Source of the DNA: Cladocopium goreaui
Lineage: Eukaryota; Sar; Dinophyceae; Suessiales; Symbiodiniaceae
DNA length: 64,000 nt
Assembly (NCBI GenBank): GCA_947184155.2
Contig: CAMXCT020004035.1
Location: 439,474-503,473, forward strand
Direction: 5' to 3'
This document shows positions 22,901 to 28,347 of this stretch, in pieces. The translations under genes and the position numbers were made by a program. The first letter of the stretch is position 1. Each line of letters starts with the position of its first letter. The notes under the pieces are model-generated. The model made no database searches and was not told the origin of the DNA. It worked only from the letters and a program-made list of their open reading frames with translations.

Positions 22901-25226
22901 ATGATGTGTCCATTGGGATCTTCAGGATCTTCATTGCCTTGTCGAACTGCGGGGCATCATCGGAGTATGCTTCTCTGATCTTACGACGGCCCATGAACTG
23001 TTTGACCGCCCGAATGACTGCGTCAGTATCCTTCCTAGCGGAAGGGTAAGATTTAAGCATCCCCGTAAATCTATCCCTGATGACAAAGATGGTTTTGTCG
23101 TCACCATAGTCCTGTTCAGCAATACGACGATTGTCAACGTAGTCGAATGTGACCAGGTCCCCAAACTTTGTGAGCTTACGCTGGAATGCTCCTCTGAACG
23201 TCTTCCTGTGCTTCATTTTGGCACGCACGCACGACTCACAGTATGGGTTCTTATAGCGATGAGTTAGAAGATGAACCTTTGATCTTGCCTCATTCTTCAA
23301 AGTTCCCCTCTTACTCAATCGGACTCCTCCATCTTCCTCATCAACATCAATGACATCATCGTCATCTTCACCTCCTCCATCTTCAGGAATTTCTTCAACT
23401 TCAACTTGATGATCTTCATAGACATCATCAGGTGCAATGCTGGGCTCGTACCCGTCATCGTCAAATTCGGCATAGTCATCGGCATAGCACGACATTTCCT
23501 CAGCATCACCTGCATCACTTCCAACAGCTACTTCATGTTGATCGCCTCTTAACTTTGCTTTCTTGCGTTTCTTCATTGATTTCTTGGGAGATTCACCATC
23601 GGATCGTCCAACGGCGTCGGAAAGGTCCTCAAGCTCGTCCCCACTTTCTCCATCAATAACCAAAAGGCCTTCGCCCTCTGACGTTGAGTATCCATCATCG
23701 AGAACTGCCATGATCTTTTCCACGCATGAAGATCTTAGTTTCCTCTTCTCTTGATCGACACTTACGTAAGGAATATAGTCTTTCACAGTCATTTCGATGA
23801 TGTTGCCATTGGGGTCTAACATGAAAGGAGTTCTTCCAGTCGGCCATACGAATGAATAGCCAAGGTCAACGCACCGCTTGCCCATGGAGATCACGGAAGG
23901 CGTGTCTTCCAGAATGTGAGCTTCTGCTGGTTCGTTGAATGCCTCGAACTTGATACTCGATCGTTTGGTCGAACATGTTACTCCGTTTGCTGTATGGAAG
24001 TTAACGACTTTATCATCATATGTTGGGAGATCCATTCTACTTATTCGTGTGGATGAGATAAGATCATGACCACTTCCAGAATCCAATATGAATCTCTTAT
24101 CTCTTTCTTCAACAGGAACAGTGATACACATTGTGTTGCCCCTTTTACCATATCGACCCTCGATATGCTGAACATAGTTCTCCACGAAGACCTCCCTGGA
24201 TACCTCACCGTCCTCGATGTCGAATCTGATCAGAATGTCCAGACTGGGGCCGACGATGACTAGGACTTCATCAATGTCACTGTACTCACCCTTCTCATCG
24301 ATCAGGATAGCCATTGCCTTCCCTCGGCTTGATGCTAGTCTGCATGAATAAGACCATTGCTCATCTTGCCTTATCTGATCGGTGGGCTTACCAACTTTAC
24401 CATGACCTTTGGGGATGGTCTGGGATTTCCGGCTGCACTTCACGAAGTCCTTCTTCACGTACGTTTGGATGCAAGTCTTGGATTCATCGAATCTGACCTT
24501 CTTCTTGACGACATTCGATGCAACCTTGTGGAATGTCCCTTCGTCATCACTCCATTCATGGACAAGTGCAGGAGTAGCCTTTGGGCTTGGTGCTTCGGTG
24601 TTCGGAGCAGTGTTGAAGAGATGAGGATCGTGACGTTTGTTGCATTTGTCTCCGTATCGACACTTGCCCTTGGCCCAGTGCCAGCATGGTTCATCAATCT
24701 TTTTGGTCTTGTTCGCTGGAGATTGACTTCTCGGAGTTCCTGGTTTTCGACCATTACCTTTCGTGTTCTTGTTCGCATCAAACACCTTTTGGTCGTGACT
24801 GTATTCACAATCCTTTGCCTTTTCTGCATGCTTTCTTGATGAAGTGGAAATGACATGGGATCTTCTTCTTGGATCTAGGACTGGCGCTTCGGCTGTTTGG
24901 TCGTCCATTTCCTTTCCCTTGACCTTTCCCTTTTCCTTTTGCATGCTGTTTCGGCTGAGGTGATGGTAGAACTGGAGCTGCGTCAGCCTTGGCCTTCGCC
25001 TTAGGTGCTGCCTTCTCCTTGGGAGTGGCTTTAGGCTTCGCTTTCGGATTGGCATCTGGTGCAGCAGCAGTTGGATTTGGTGCAGGAGCAGTGGGCTTGC
25101 CACCACCTGCAAAGTCTCTTGCGTACTTCTCTCTAGCGGCCACATGCTTGTCTTCTCTGATTCTAGAGATGTGCCTTTCGATAACGTCCAACAGGTAGCG
25201 ATAGCTTCGTCTTTGATCTCCTTCAA
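10863..25226 (-). CDS. Copia Pol polyprotein with about 2,900-residue C-terminal extension
   Basis: An uninterrupted frame of 4,787 codons. Visible in order: CCCH zinc finger (C-X7-C-X5-C-X3-H, about 24,620-24,690); aspartic protease (LDSGSGHDLIS, about residue 381); integrase with an HHCC zinc site (about 650) and D, D, E at about 694, 756 and 787; a Lys/Glu-rich linker (about 1,100-1,150); reverse transcriptase with YVDD at 1,521; RNase H (FADADFAG about 1,740, STPEAEIVAAD about 1,785, DDNQG about 1,821). The copia core ends near residue 1,885 and the frame continues to 4,787 with the domains listed separately. The first about 130 codons overlap Gag in another frame and are probably not translated; Pol is likely made by a +1 shift from Gag. 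The start at 25,226 is only the first in-frame Met. Confidence 0.93.
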   Translation of the reverse strand: MKEIKDEAIATCWTLSKGTSLESEKTSMWPLERSTQETLQVVASPLLLHQIQLLLHQMPIRKRSLKPLPRRRQHLRRRPRLTQLQFYHHLSRNSMQKEKGKVKGKEMDDQTAEAPVLDPRRRSHVISTSSRKHAEKAKDCEYSHDQKVFDANKNTKGNGRKPGTPRSQSPANKTKKIDEPCWHWAKGKCRYGDKCNKRHDPHLFNTAPNTEAPSPKATPALVHEWSDDEGTFHKVASNVVKKKVRFDESKTCIQTYVKKDFVKCSRKSQTIPKGHGKVGKPTDQIRQDEQWSYSCRLASSRGKAMAILIDEKGEYSDIDEVLVIVGPSLDILIRFDIEDGEVSREVFVENYVQHIEGRYGKRGNTMCITVPVEERDKRFILDSGSGHDLISSTRISRMDLPTYDDKVVNFHTANGVTCSTKRSSIKFEAFNEPAEAHILEDTPSVISMGKRCVDLGYSFVWPTGRTPFMLDPNGNIIEMTVKDYIPYVSVDQEKRKLRSSCVEKIMAVLDDGYSTSEGEGLLVIDGESGDELEDLSDAVGRSDGESPKKSMKKRKKAKLRGDQHEVAVGSDAGDAEEMSCYADDYAEFDDDGYEPSIAPDDVYEDHQVEVEEIPEDGGGEDDDDVIDVDEEDGGVRLSKRGTLKNEARSKVHLLTHRYKNPYCESCVRAKMKHRKTFRGAFQRKLTKFGDLVTFDYVDNRRIAEQDYGDDKTIFVIRDRFTGMLKSYPSARKDTDAVIRAVKQFMGRRKIREAYSDDAPQFDKAMKILKIPMDTSLAGKTKHNSLAERTNQFVLVATTTCLLEAGIPPCFWMYAIRCVSHLLNIEPNDDEVSSWCKLHGEEFKGKMIPFGALVYFKPSGSREREQQHKFDPMGIPGVFAGYSIGPGLHWSRKYRVWALCDWSKQNLAYDAEKPIAKLRTPHYTERVELKEPLEFPCKSEYERINVSIEGLKVKDRLEGNPEILPPPPPDDGDDDEDGGDDDGHGGGGGVPSSKVPQEKTEGELEAERLFGEVSERMGPPGIDKPAHPDLHVPKGGPEHYSIGKAGDGVVYLNDDGEWVKLNARGHPYRIDERGFRRISTTPRPSKYTPDEWRRMSPTVRKGIAKAEEKKVEAEEEKKKSEAKIKESEERAKRKEEKKKEKEAKKAKSSKKDDKGDHVSGVAMSQDYVRRGKVFQYGKGSNSLVGRGIPATAPCNSDLSDTDVPDDDDFLMEWDEWSEIENGKGPKATWNNDKVYDFNQGKVVAAATLHNTNDVPQDARGLSDVFHPFPCMPCINHCDDHREKIASNGDGININKMFNTAVARPVGRKEMMENDDARKAMRKEWLGQHAAGVYDFSVIREYDDVVREAKANKTEVHMARVHGICVEKNYQLPAGSPSRKFKGRGVLLGNQVKNQFWEAAFFQDLGNSPATFEASRWADFYGCLPGHNVKLADAIQAYIQAKLTGPPCWVELPEDAWPDDVDVRKFRRPVVRLVKALYSHPDSGTMWEQHCDRKVRELDFVPVGEEWPSMYFHKKLKLLLVIYVDDLKLAGPEENLTKGWEMLRSKLNIEPETDLGLYLGCVLRKGSTKLHDGTPVSTMTYDMEGLLKLSVEKYLDIVGKDTKLKHVSTPSLPEETKKHKSRAPCPGNPKNKKVCPWCTHEFDPDAPLFYEQGTQGEDVSPGESERGALAPHAASVLMKLLYAARIARFDLLRSINSLARNVTKWTIDDDAKLYHLMCYVNSSLSKRMTGWVGDNFNELALSLFADADFAGCAQALRSTSGSHMHIQGNHTRFPLSGGSKRQGCVSHSTPEAEIVAADVTLRTMGLPAMSIWETLTGKSPKLLFHDDNQGMIGVVRSGRNPTMRHLERTHGIAITSLHEHFTRENYVLMYEVTSKMAADIHTKGFKNPLAWKRACMLINLLDPGDIGTKDLLDMVSPTTDVDTTVRQVFQTKTQDVPNFPYTEIPILPPEVYQKGLSGKEQVQQLPGMDPILVVKTPTFFRKRPPGVSLPHDCLRSTWILSHGKWIKVEDRVPPVQQQDRFDQWVERACFQYHPCHPSISPSVITRKSAGIVSPGHPASTARQGLHAAAVPTRQTQVLKYPQLTVGVGQLFCHQSHGNEPTTIHAAPCGTALVINTLLRVVHGGSSGWGSLPMGFPPSGDPNDDPYPTENKDPNRRRIIFAGGDEIAGRVSRDKAYNPMTSSRKGKKISKNEYDQDEWIWKDETTLTRVHKVPRRKMFTPKEADFLPCKLRRFRDERETNQVFQSSGRLIHDSWRLAGNNIEKTNKRNEFWTGTTTFKIISNADINDVMDSGSDVEDRASCQDTVVTCILNGNMKIIPLDDMFIAHHYKLKHETRKQNDWDIQMTLHRKNGKTLTYHFKQSYADFLGKVLDDVVISLNLYEMKDDVPCLLLMCAETQSIITKIHAQGRFKMMHVVTITEDDNLMSNYGRAKWRRCIRGPSDCVFFAGPCTGGSPWNRLNKNVSEVTAHNIRMKAFLYWELWEEFTLCLQRVHILHAMALLELPRGCDYWNDERMKFLINGTQSTVHDFDGCMYGLTSKFKDVGTAIKKPWRIVSWGVEFFDLHAKCDGSHTHGQCAGRETRATQLYTEKIVRCILRGVTNQMLINNVYGRRYRPKVLDEEDHHKSKSCACVIVNDYECDINEKTINEQLFINFITQRGGVKVKLRLYPRRGSLLADPDPVRGRLKVKLGCYLRRGCALTDPDSPCLVSVFAMAGADLVIPSAAKGIGSLKSTLSLIKEKKQEHNLPAPFSTYEETNFRGCRDKDIDEWLNRVKISPPVVVALAFVMDRSGRAFVTHAIRLLMKMLSKVTNENELKMSATSFIDKGARLSKLVEGAARNPDEQSIMQLLCTFECAIRIDELWDTLKDHYTGQNSMINKEITVKELRDKIANTSPTNLGSLNQTYPPYGSSCYQIRKRTNFEEIAHRKWESWSFEAMRREEPEPNEVEYRIKYLVNIMYEESYSLGYALRRHNARATSSQGKTIIVQNVLEDWMSMSYDLSLERTAAVVHLQTILMVSKMLHEWMTKLENFTSMSYLSGIIKTDLVRMKQAIDLRDDLWELGGYNIERADQGMFEEVEKRNRTFSCIRDYVTTTATTQMGQGATEVSHIDGWDIPLMPKDGRNPPSQPDHPAWDPSPIRMMNDKQQREADAQQARQQQQQTGPSSSTAGGRDGSSSAAGSAPPPKAPPSKPRPSTPPTRKDWVIPRVPNGYLFRTSSMPDQRNSEFITSAWMDERDHFLLSIVQGPAAQAASTSGSAPWAQYLRRVTAYACMVFGVCNPGVVTEDTASTISEKDWLRCYSHIVRKYMLTRTGCYLSTAGMLMMLGHHEVNVANQSDLGRIKKLITNPLACRIIEAPSGPREVDMLAGDFRAGTTILITDLTFRVGTQSGTHGIQMGLTDMGWESVEVFKIHDSELDRPLQQFLETLEKVKQHLKTDTIDDGQVTVHLWLSLQFLHEQKPPHCVMLENDFQNQFVKGVIDLDQVTSRPLMVAINNDSMFNGVDSATSRIAVELIEKMRLQGILVTSDQRMWRSMYSQYGRQFSVLSTTKKGTLGKTAIWSVIGKNLFRQRVFLMCATNREYVSVLNEGAFKPEESGIDTKVLEDMTGPTEAFKIASGEMSPGDYATDDTTIFQRGPGTAINRFTKDKRFKTRWVEPVVGTHELEPVVSDRCMWFTIDKESSDILCGCCRNAVTMDEIETCQVKPTHCINCSANTQDHYKRSAPTLEARKSVLLLAARLKVAFEDLGVDVVDINQGFQTWLTFTASSLISNALLPYGEHLMKSLSHMGGVRVSKRQALEIFRNGRGKQFSIYRERIYDEVAKKWLLVYRVTKDCGNVAYKEVAVPEVKERNEIFGFSRASAEKTGDIIEFWLGVLDVANMAKGVVNVFNASVDPAEFLNGLEKALAQFTSTSRTTSTINDKRRGSFDCTLQTAEAERVMKIIHAIPGYESLINFSCLTEWEKDQVFSQYRRKHHITGDDANMGTDADAKPGDESSTHPGEEEADEPANDPTDVVRDSEISGKQQLLDALGKLFTVSEDVNVCLYCGSTKHGHLECENEKKDEVRKVLKAVRASLEADSPTPDDVEMEPPEHRKDGSGATEGSGQTDEPTKPRFGEYQWYDSIRTMSEVGDLDEYGRFCIEGRDVTKLGPQNVVDLNEVIRDAIVRGGGDTWSVPEFIANYSDNNIRKPFYKRIEAPRDGFLKIIPTTGAHFFNCFYFGGVEYAANYRFETGNRLDSYEDKVSTSLNRILRHNVGKASESQSLFCDDAGWVPIEEVLKCESIWRHEYQRWPHVFLAPKGRANDQSAWNVKEANYRMTLLFKIMFHCARYGRRVREQVLAFGINKDIDRKSLTCIDNNVNADTPIPDEGLLLYPVAVRAPAGHKEGSSRDDVLLLSSLLSHPIAPNTIMSLPVCFHITKKTNLRSISRQGLIPGGLGEGHRMFTFFNPYVPWDHRSWTITKSVDTRKGDYICLFIPTETLMVEYGGRLTDSGQIVSPKIIPFSAIKGGWIQDPKDQNNKTWLRLFVPSGDDQVVRSGTVKSRTVATKESILRIASQCIDAEKQPYDEITMDAMNIVHQFRNNLIEAGGQEQYLARIKLIDYIVERKRVETSGCRHCPHCLNETPTKLAVCLGCWTELESCGIRPYRLQAPEDDEDEATKKELDEEVRRQEESLFKDTVHQAQENVPESNDYGFNPDEVDYNEGDDEEMAQEEESQQEDDEIVEEEDDDDMNVEPENEPSSNLPVWTKNLARGSMGLPGDGLVNNDVSEAAAHLYDNAVMSKIIAMFRLTTTRESL
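11400..11435 (-). other. C-terminal zinc-binding cluster in the copia extension
   Basis: Residues near 4,600 read CRHCPHCLNETPTKLAVCLG and then a further Cys, giving spaced CXXC pairs typical of a zinc ribbon. It lies between the KptA-like region and a long Asp/Glu-rich tail (about residues 4,640-4,740). Zinc binding is inferred from spacing only. Confidence 0.55.
11680..12545 (-). other. RNA 2'-phosphotransferase (Tpt1/KptA)-like region in the copia extension
   Basis: Tpt1/KptA enzymes remove a 2'-phosphate from RNA using NAD+ and have an N-terminal winged-helix lobe and a C-terminal ADP-ribosyltransferase-like lobe. The N-lobe signature is seen at 12,415-12,545: a Leu-Arg-His core (SLNRILRHN), then the DDAGWVPIEEVLK stretch, which matches the usual DGWV-X-DLL pattern. 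After an insertion of about 130 residues, 11,680-12,030 gives FHITKKTNLRSISRQGLIPG, which matches the family's YH-X-T-X-I-X-GL-X-P-G opening of the second lobe. The usual RASQGHS and VHLS motifs are not clear, so activity is uncertain. The fold assignment is an inference from motifs. Confidence 0.55.
13080..13122 (-). other. Retroviral-type CCHC zinc knuckle in the copia extension
   Basis: Residues about 4,035-4,048 read CLYCGSTKHGHLEC, exactly C-X2-C-X4-H-X4-C, the nucleocapsid zinc-knuckle spacing. It follows an acidic Asp/Glu/Pro stretch. Copia elements normally carry this motif at the end of Gag, not near the end of the polyprotein. Confidence 0.75.
14095..14200 (-). other. CXXC zinc cluster in the copia extension
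   Basis: Around residue 3,680: two CXXC-like pairs (CGCC, then CINC) with an intervening C and H, consistent with a zinc ribbon. No named family is assigned. Confidence 0.45.
15640..15800 (-). other. Low-complexity Gln/Ser/Pro linker in the copia extension
   Basis: Residues about 3,143-3,195 begin with a QQARQQQQQT-like run, followed by Gly/Ser and Pro-rich sequence ending PPSKPRPSTPPTRKDW. It is probably a flexible hinge between two folded parts of the extension. Confidence 0.6.
17097..17280 (-). repeat. Diverged tandem duplication inside the copia frame, followed by a possible internal start
   Basis: Two adjacent copies of about 65 bp, roughly 70 percent identical, encode KVKLRLYPRRGSLLADPDP and KVKLGCYLRRGCALTDPDS. 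Shortly after them comes a Met at 17,099 (residue 2,710) starting MAGADLVIPSAAKG, which looks like a natural N-terminus. This may mark the join between Pol and a once-separate downstream gene, or a cleavage or initiation site. No direct proof. Confidence 0.6.
17300..18260 (-). other. Methyltransferase-like motif region in the copia extension
   Basis: Residues about 2,325-2,640. FFAGPCTGGSPWNRLN (about 2,440) resembles the Pro-Cys motif IV of cytosine-C5 methyltransferases, and ALLELPRGCDYWND (about 2,496) sits where the Glu-containing motif VI would be. A CDGSHTHGQCAG stretch (Cys and His) follows. I recall the same block beside other dinoflagellate copia polyproteins. No clear SAM-binding FxGxG motif is visible, so enzyme activity is a guess. 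Confidence 0.4.
19580..21300 (-). other. Reverse transcriptase and RNase H domains of the copia element
   Basis: The RT spans about residues 1,318-1,600 with the catalytic LLLVIYVDDLKLAG (YVDD at 20,655-20,666). RNase H ends with VTSKMAADIHTKGF near 19,580, the standard copia ending (ADxxTK). All catalytic acids expected are present. Confidence 0.93.
22420..23285 (-). other. Integrase domain of the copia element
   Basis: The N-terminal zinc site HLLTHRYKNPYCESC is at 23,230-23,280. The catalytic triad is in TFDYVD (about 23,140), YSDDAPQF (about 22,955) and NSLAERTNQ (Glu codon 22,866-22,868). The second Asp to Glu spacing is about 30 residues, a little short of the usual 35. The C-terminal GKMIPFGALVYFKP block matches copia integrases. 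Confidence 0.92.
24805..24856 (-). promoter_or_regulatory. Probable +1 frameshift site joining Gag to Pol
   Basis: Gag runs through AAA GGC AAA GGA TTG and stops at TGA (24,805-24,807). Skipping the G after the second AAA enters the Pol frame at GAT TGT. The shifted product completes a CCCH finger: CHFHFIKKAC in Gag, then a Cys and a His in Pol, giving exact C-X8-C-X5-C-X3-H spacing. This fits a programmed +1 shift; a single-base deletion in this copy or an assembly error would look the same. Confidence 0.6.
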
Positions 25227-27975
25227 TCCATGATTCGTACTGCTTAATGTCGAACATCATGAGACTCGAATTTCGAATCTTCTTGTATAGAGCGTCACGA
25301 AGCCAATCGTCAGGAGGTACATCATCCGGCATCATGTTTGATACCATCTCCATCCACTTCTCGTAGAACACTTCCAGGTTGGAGTCACCGAGATACTTCA
25401 TCGATACGATGTGCTCCATGGTGAAGGCTGTCTCTCGTTGACCTGGTGTTCTGAAGTGTTCCAGAATCATAGCCAAAATTTCTCGTCCCATAACGTAGGT
25501 TCCTCTTCGACTATGACTCTGTGTTCTCAACCTCAGTTTGATTGCTACATGACGAGCAACATCACCGGCTTGCGCTATCACGTTCGACAATGCGATTGAC
25601 AACTTGGCGTCGATTGACTGATATCGTTGCCCACCGCTGTCATTCAGCAGCTCAATGTCAGGATTTGGTCTTATAGCCGGCTGTAGCCATGCTTCCCACG
25701 CAGCTTTGTCTCCATCATTAGCGGCAAGAACAACACCCTTGATGAGATCTGATTGCCAAACTCCAAGGTTCTGTTGCTTCGGCCATGGGCTAACGTAGAC
25801 TTTGTCAGCCTCCCGTCTTGACATTCTCGGTACTTCTTCTGCCGTGCACGCCGCTGTGGAGATATCATCTGCTGAATCGCGTTGTGATCCTCGAACTGAA
25901 GGCAAACCAGGAGGTTCTGGAGGTGGTCCTGGACCGTTGGGCCCGAAAGGGTCAGGAGGCCCATCAGGGTCAGGCGGACCGCCCCATCCGCTCGGAGGCT
26001 TGTAATAGTCCTTCTCAGTTCCATCGGCGATCTTGTTGTCAACTTCTTTCAGCAGATCGGTGATTCTTTTGTTCGATTGAGAAGGTTGCTGTTGAGAAGA
26101 TCCAGCATGTCCGCGGTAAGATTGGGCAGCATTTGTCTCGTAGGTCAACTCCTTGTCGATCTGTGATACCCAAGATTTCAGGATAGCGTTCTCAGAGTTA
26201 GCCTCACTCACCTCATTCTCCAGTTTGTCGATGACCAGTCTTGATGCGAGATCATAGTTGGGGATACCTGCCGAATAGGGAAGTGTATCAGGGCTAACCC
26301 TGGACATAGATGTTTCAGAATCCTTGAGACTCTTTCTCAGTTCATCTAAGTGACGTTTCATGTCAATAATCTCAGAATTCTTGATACCAATCTTTTCATC
26401 CCTATCCTGAATTTCCCCCATGAACATGCATGATCTCTCATATTGTTGAACACCACTAGCCAATTTCATTTTGCGCTCACTTTCTAGCTCAGATCTTAAA
26501 GTTCGGACTTCAGCATTGGAGAAGGACGACGCCCCTACATCCGCAACTTCAGTCAATCTCTCTTTTAACAACATGTTCTCCTGTAAACATTCATGAACTT
26601 CATGGTCAAGATCCTGAACCCTGATTTGAGCTATCTTGGCTTGGTTTCGTAGATCTTCAACAAGCATCTCATCAGGGCCACGACCGTCGGTCGTAGTGCC
26701 CTGAGTTAATGATCTTCGCAACTTCACGTTCTGCTTTTTGATCTCATCCTTCAACTCACAGTTCATCTCCTGCTCGTTGGCGTAGAGCTCTTCATAGTGT
26801 TCTGCCCTTGCGATCGAATTTGCACTAGCTTGTGATTCAAGCCTCAGGTGTGATATCGCTTCGGCCTCATGGTTCCTGTATGATGCAATTCTTCTGACAG
26901 TATCATGTTCAGTGTTTCGGTGCTTCAGATCACTTTCCAATTTGGCCTGATTTGCCTCGAAAACCTTCTTTCTAGATTCTCTAGTGATCTCTTCAATACT
27001 GCTTTCATACAATTCGGCCTGTTTACGAGATTGAACTAGAGCTTCACTCAATAGCTGATTCCGTTCAGACAATTCATGAACTGCAACTGATTGTTGTTGG
27101 CTAATCAATTCAAGTTGATTGCTTGAGAAGGATGCCATTTCGGATCGATTACGATATTCCATGATTGAGTTCTGGAAATCCGTCTGCATTTCTTGACCTT
27201 CAGTGTACAATCTGTTGGCAATATCGGTAGTTAAGACATTGGTCTGATGAAGTTGTTGCAGTCTTGCCTCCGTATTACCCAATAGTCCTTGAAGGTGATG
27301 TACTTCATCCTTGTACTCTTCCTGGATCTCCATACCACGTTGATGAATCTGTCTTGCACCGTGTTCCATCAGGGCACCTCGGCGTTCAAGGTCTTGGATG
27401 CGTATTGTTGCACCTTCGTCTTCCTGAGATGCTACCATTAGTTCTGCTTGATACTCTGCAACCTCATTTGCGGAACATGACAATCTATGATTGAGTGCAT
27501 TGACCTCATCAAACACATTCTGGTTGTGTTCCTGAAGATATTCAGTGAATCTGATCTCGATGTCATGAATCAGTTGGTCTCTTGATGCAGCATATGCTTC
27601 CATGTTGTTCAACTGATTACGTAGGGATTGACATTGTGTCCGTAGTTCTTCTATCATGGCAATAGGTTCACTAGCCACAGAAGTATCCGTTGATCTCCTC
27701 TTAACACGAGTGTCCCCGGTCCTCTCACCAATTCGGTCGGTTCCGGCCCTGGTGGATCTGTCCCTTGGGGTAGTTCGTCCTCGAGATGTTCGATGCCCTT
27801 GACGGACAACATCACTTCGAGCACTGTTTCGAGAAGATCTTGGTGTACTTTGGGTGGATATTCTTCGTCTGTTTGATGTAACTTGCCATCCGGACTGTGT
27901 AGTTCGGGTAGAGCGTATCCCACCACTGTCTGCCGTGTCGCCAGGGGAAGATTGAGTGACCTCCTCGACCGGCAT
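24805..27975 (-). CDS. Gag-like protein of the copia element (coiled coil, capsid, CCCH finger)
   Basis: A 1,056-codon frame starting MPVEEVTQSSPGD 180 bases after the 5' LTR. The N-terminus is Ser/Arg/Thr-rich. Residues about 110-640 are a long heptad-like coiled coil, rich in Glu, Gln, Leu and Arg, much longer than in ordinary copia Gags. A Pro/Gly-rich hinge (PPDPDGPPDPFGPNGPG) lies at about 662-695. Residues about 725-955 look like a UBN2/retrotrans-gag type capsid with many helices. A basic Ala/Lys/Pro linker leads to the first half of a CCCH zinc finger where the frame stops. The role is assembly of virus-like particles around element RNA. This is the only ORF placed to be Gag. Confidence 0.85.
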   Translation of the reverse strand: MPVEEVTQSSPGDTADSGGIRSTRTTQSGWQVTSNRRRISTQSTPRSSRNSARSDVVRQGHRTSRGRTTPRDRSTRAGTDRIGERTGDTRVKRRSTDTSVASEPIAMIEELRTQCQSLRNQLNNMEAYAASRDQLIHDIEIRFTEYLQEHNQNVFDEVNALNHRLSCSANEVAEYQAELMVASQEDEGATIRIQDLERRGALMEHGARQIHQRGMEIQEEYKDEVHHLQGLLGNTEARLQQLHQTNVLTTDIANRLYTEGQEMQTDFQNSIMEYRNRSEMASFSSNQLELISQQQSVAVHELSERNQLLSEALVQSRKQAELYESSIEEITRESRKKVFEANQAKLESDLKHRNTEHDTVRRIASYRNHEAEAISHLRLESQASANSIARAEHYEELYANEQEMNCELKDEIKKQNVKLRRSLTQGTTTDGRGPDEMLVEDLRNQAKIAQIRVQDLDHEVHECLQENMLLKERLTEVADVGASSFSNAEVRTLRSELESERKMKLASGVQQYERSCMFMGEIQDRDEKIGIKNSEIIDMKRHLDELRKSLKDSETSMSRVSPDTLPYSAGIPNYDLASRLVIDKLENEVSEANSENAILKSWVSQIDKELTYETNAAQSYRGHAGSSQQQPSQSNKRITDLLKEVDNKIADGTEKDYYKPPSGWGGPPDPDGPPDPFGPNGPGPPPEPPGLPSVRGSQRDSADDISTAACTAEEVPRMSRREADKVYVSPWPKQQNLGVWQSDLIKGVVLAANDGDKAAWEAWLQPAIRPNPDIELLNDSGGQRYQSIDAKLSIALSNVIAQAGDVARHVAIKLRLRTQSHSRRGTYVMGREILAMILEHFRTPGQRETAFTMEHIVSMKYLGDSNLEVFYEKWMEMVSNMMPDDVPPDDWLRDALYKKIRNSSLMMFDIKQYESWIEGDQRRSYRYLLDVIERHISRIREDKHVAAREKYARDFAGGGKPTAPAPNPTAAAPDANPKAKPKATPKEKAAPKAKAKADAAPVLPSPQPKQHAKGKGKGQGKGNGRPNSRSASPRSKKKIPCHFHFIKKACRKGKGL

Positions 27976-28135
27976 AGCAGTGTTCTCATTGAAGGTAAAC
28001 TGCGTGTTGCGCGAGTCTCCGCTGCCCCTGCATCTTTGCGATGATGAGCTGATTGGTCCTTTGCGTCCACAATCTTGAGCTCAGACGGTCCGGCTACCAG
28101 CACGCAGGTACTCCTCTTCCGACGGAAGAAGTGAG

Positions 28136-28153
28136 CCCTTACGGCTGATAACC
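28136..28153 (-). promoter_or_regulatory. Candidate primer binding site
   Basis: Directly after the 5' LTR on the minus strand the sequence is GGTTATCAGCCGTAAGGG. It resembles the initiator-Met tRNA complement TGGTATCAG used by many copia elements, but with one extra base, so the match is weak. A half-tRNA primer is another possibility. Confidence 0.35.
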
Positions 28154-28347
28154 TGTGAACAATTTGATCCTTGTTCCGGATGTTATCTCGATCAGGTAGT
28201 ACCCTTGTTACCGGTAGCCGATGATTACCATGCAGAGTCACGCGATGCAGCCCTTTTCTCCATACGCTTGAGCCAATGTATGGCGGTAATTGTCAGATTG
28301 TAGATGATACATGTTACACATGCATAACTACCTCGTTCCCTTTAACA
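28154..28347 (-). repeat. 5' LTR of the copia element
   Basis: The 194-bp partner of the LTR at 9,223-9,416. It probably holds the promoter and polyadenylation signals. At 28,267-28,286 the minus strand reads CCGCCATACATTGGCTCAAG, similar to the dinoflagellate spliced-leader exon. Confidence 0.95.

Larger units (their letters stand above)
9223..28347 (-). mobile_element. Giant Ty1/copia-type LTR retrotransposon (19.1 kb)
   Basis: The element is bounded by two direct 194-bp LTRs that start TG and end CA. On the minus strand the order is 5' LTR, Gag-like ORF, a frame containing protease, integrase, reverse transcriptase and RNase H, a roughly 2,900-residue extension, a short third frame, a purine tract and the 3' LTR. 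Integrase before reverse transcriptase is the diagnostic Ty1/copia order. The LTRs differ at 3 of 194 sites and the main frame has no stop in 14.4 kb, so the copy is young and may be active. At about 19 kb it is some three to four times the usual copia length of 5-6 kb. I find no target duplication: 9,218-9,222 is TCCCA and 28,348-28,352 is TATTA. Confidence 0.95.

Noticed and set aside
11185..24839. Plus-strand frames of 60-211 codons inside the copia element
   Set aside because: They are antisense shadows of an intact 4,787-codon frame with clear domains.
10863..25226. Host gene rather than transposon
   Set aside because: The LTR pair, polypurine tract and full copia enzyme set show it is a retrotransposon.
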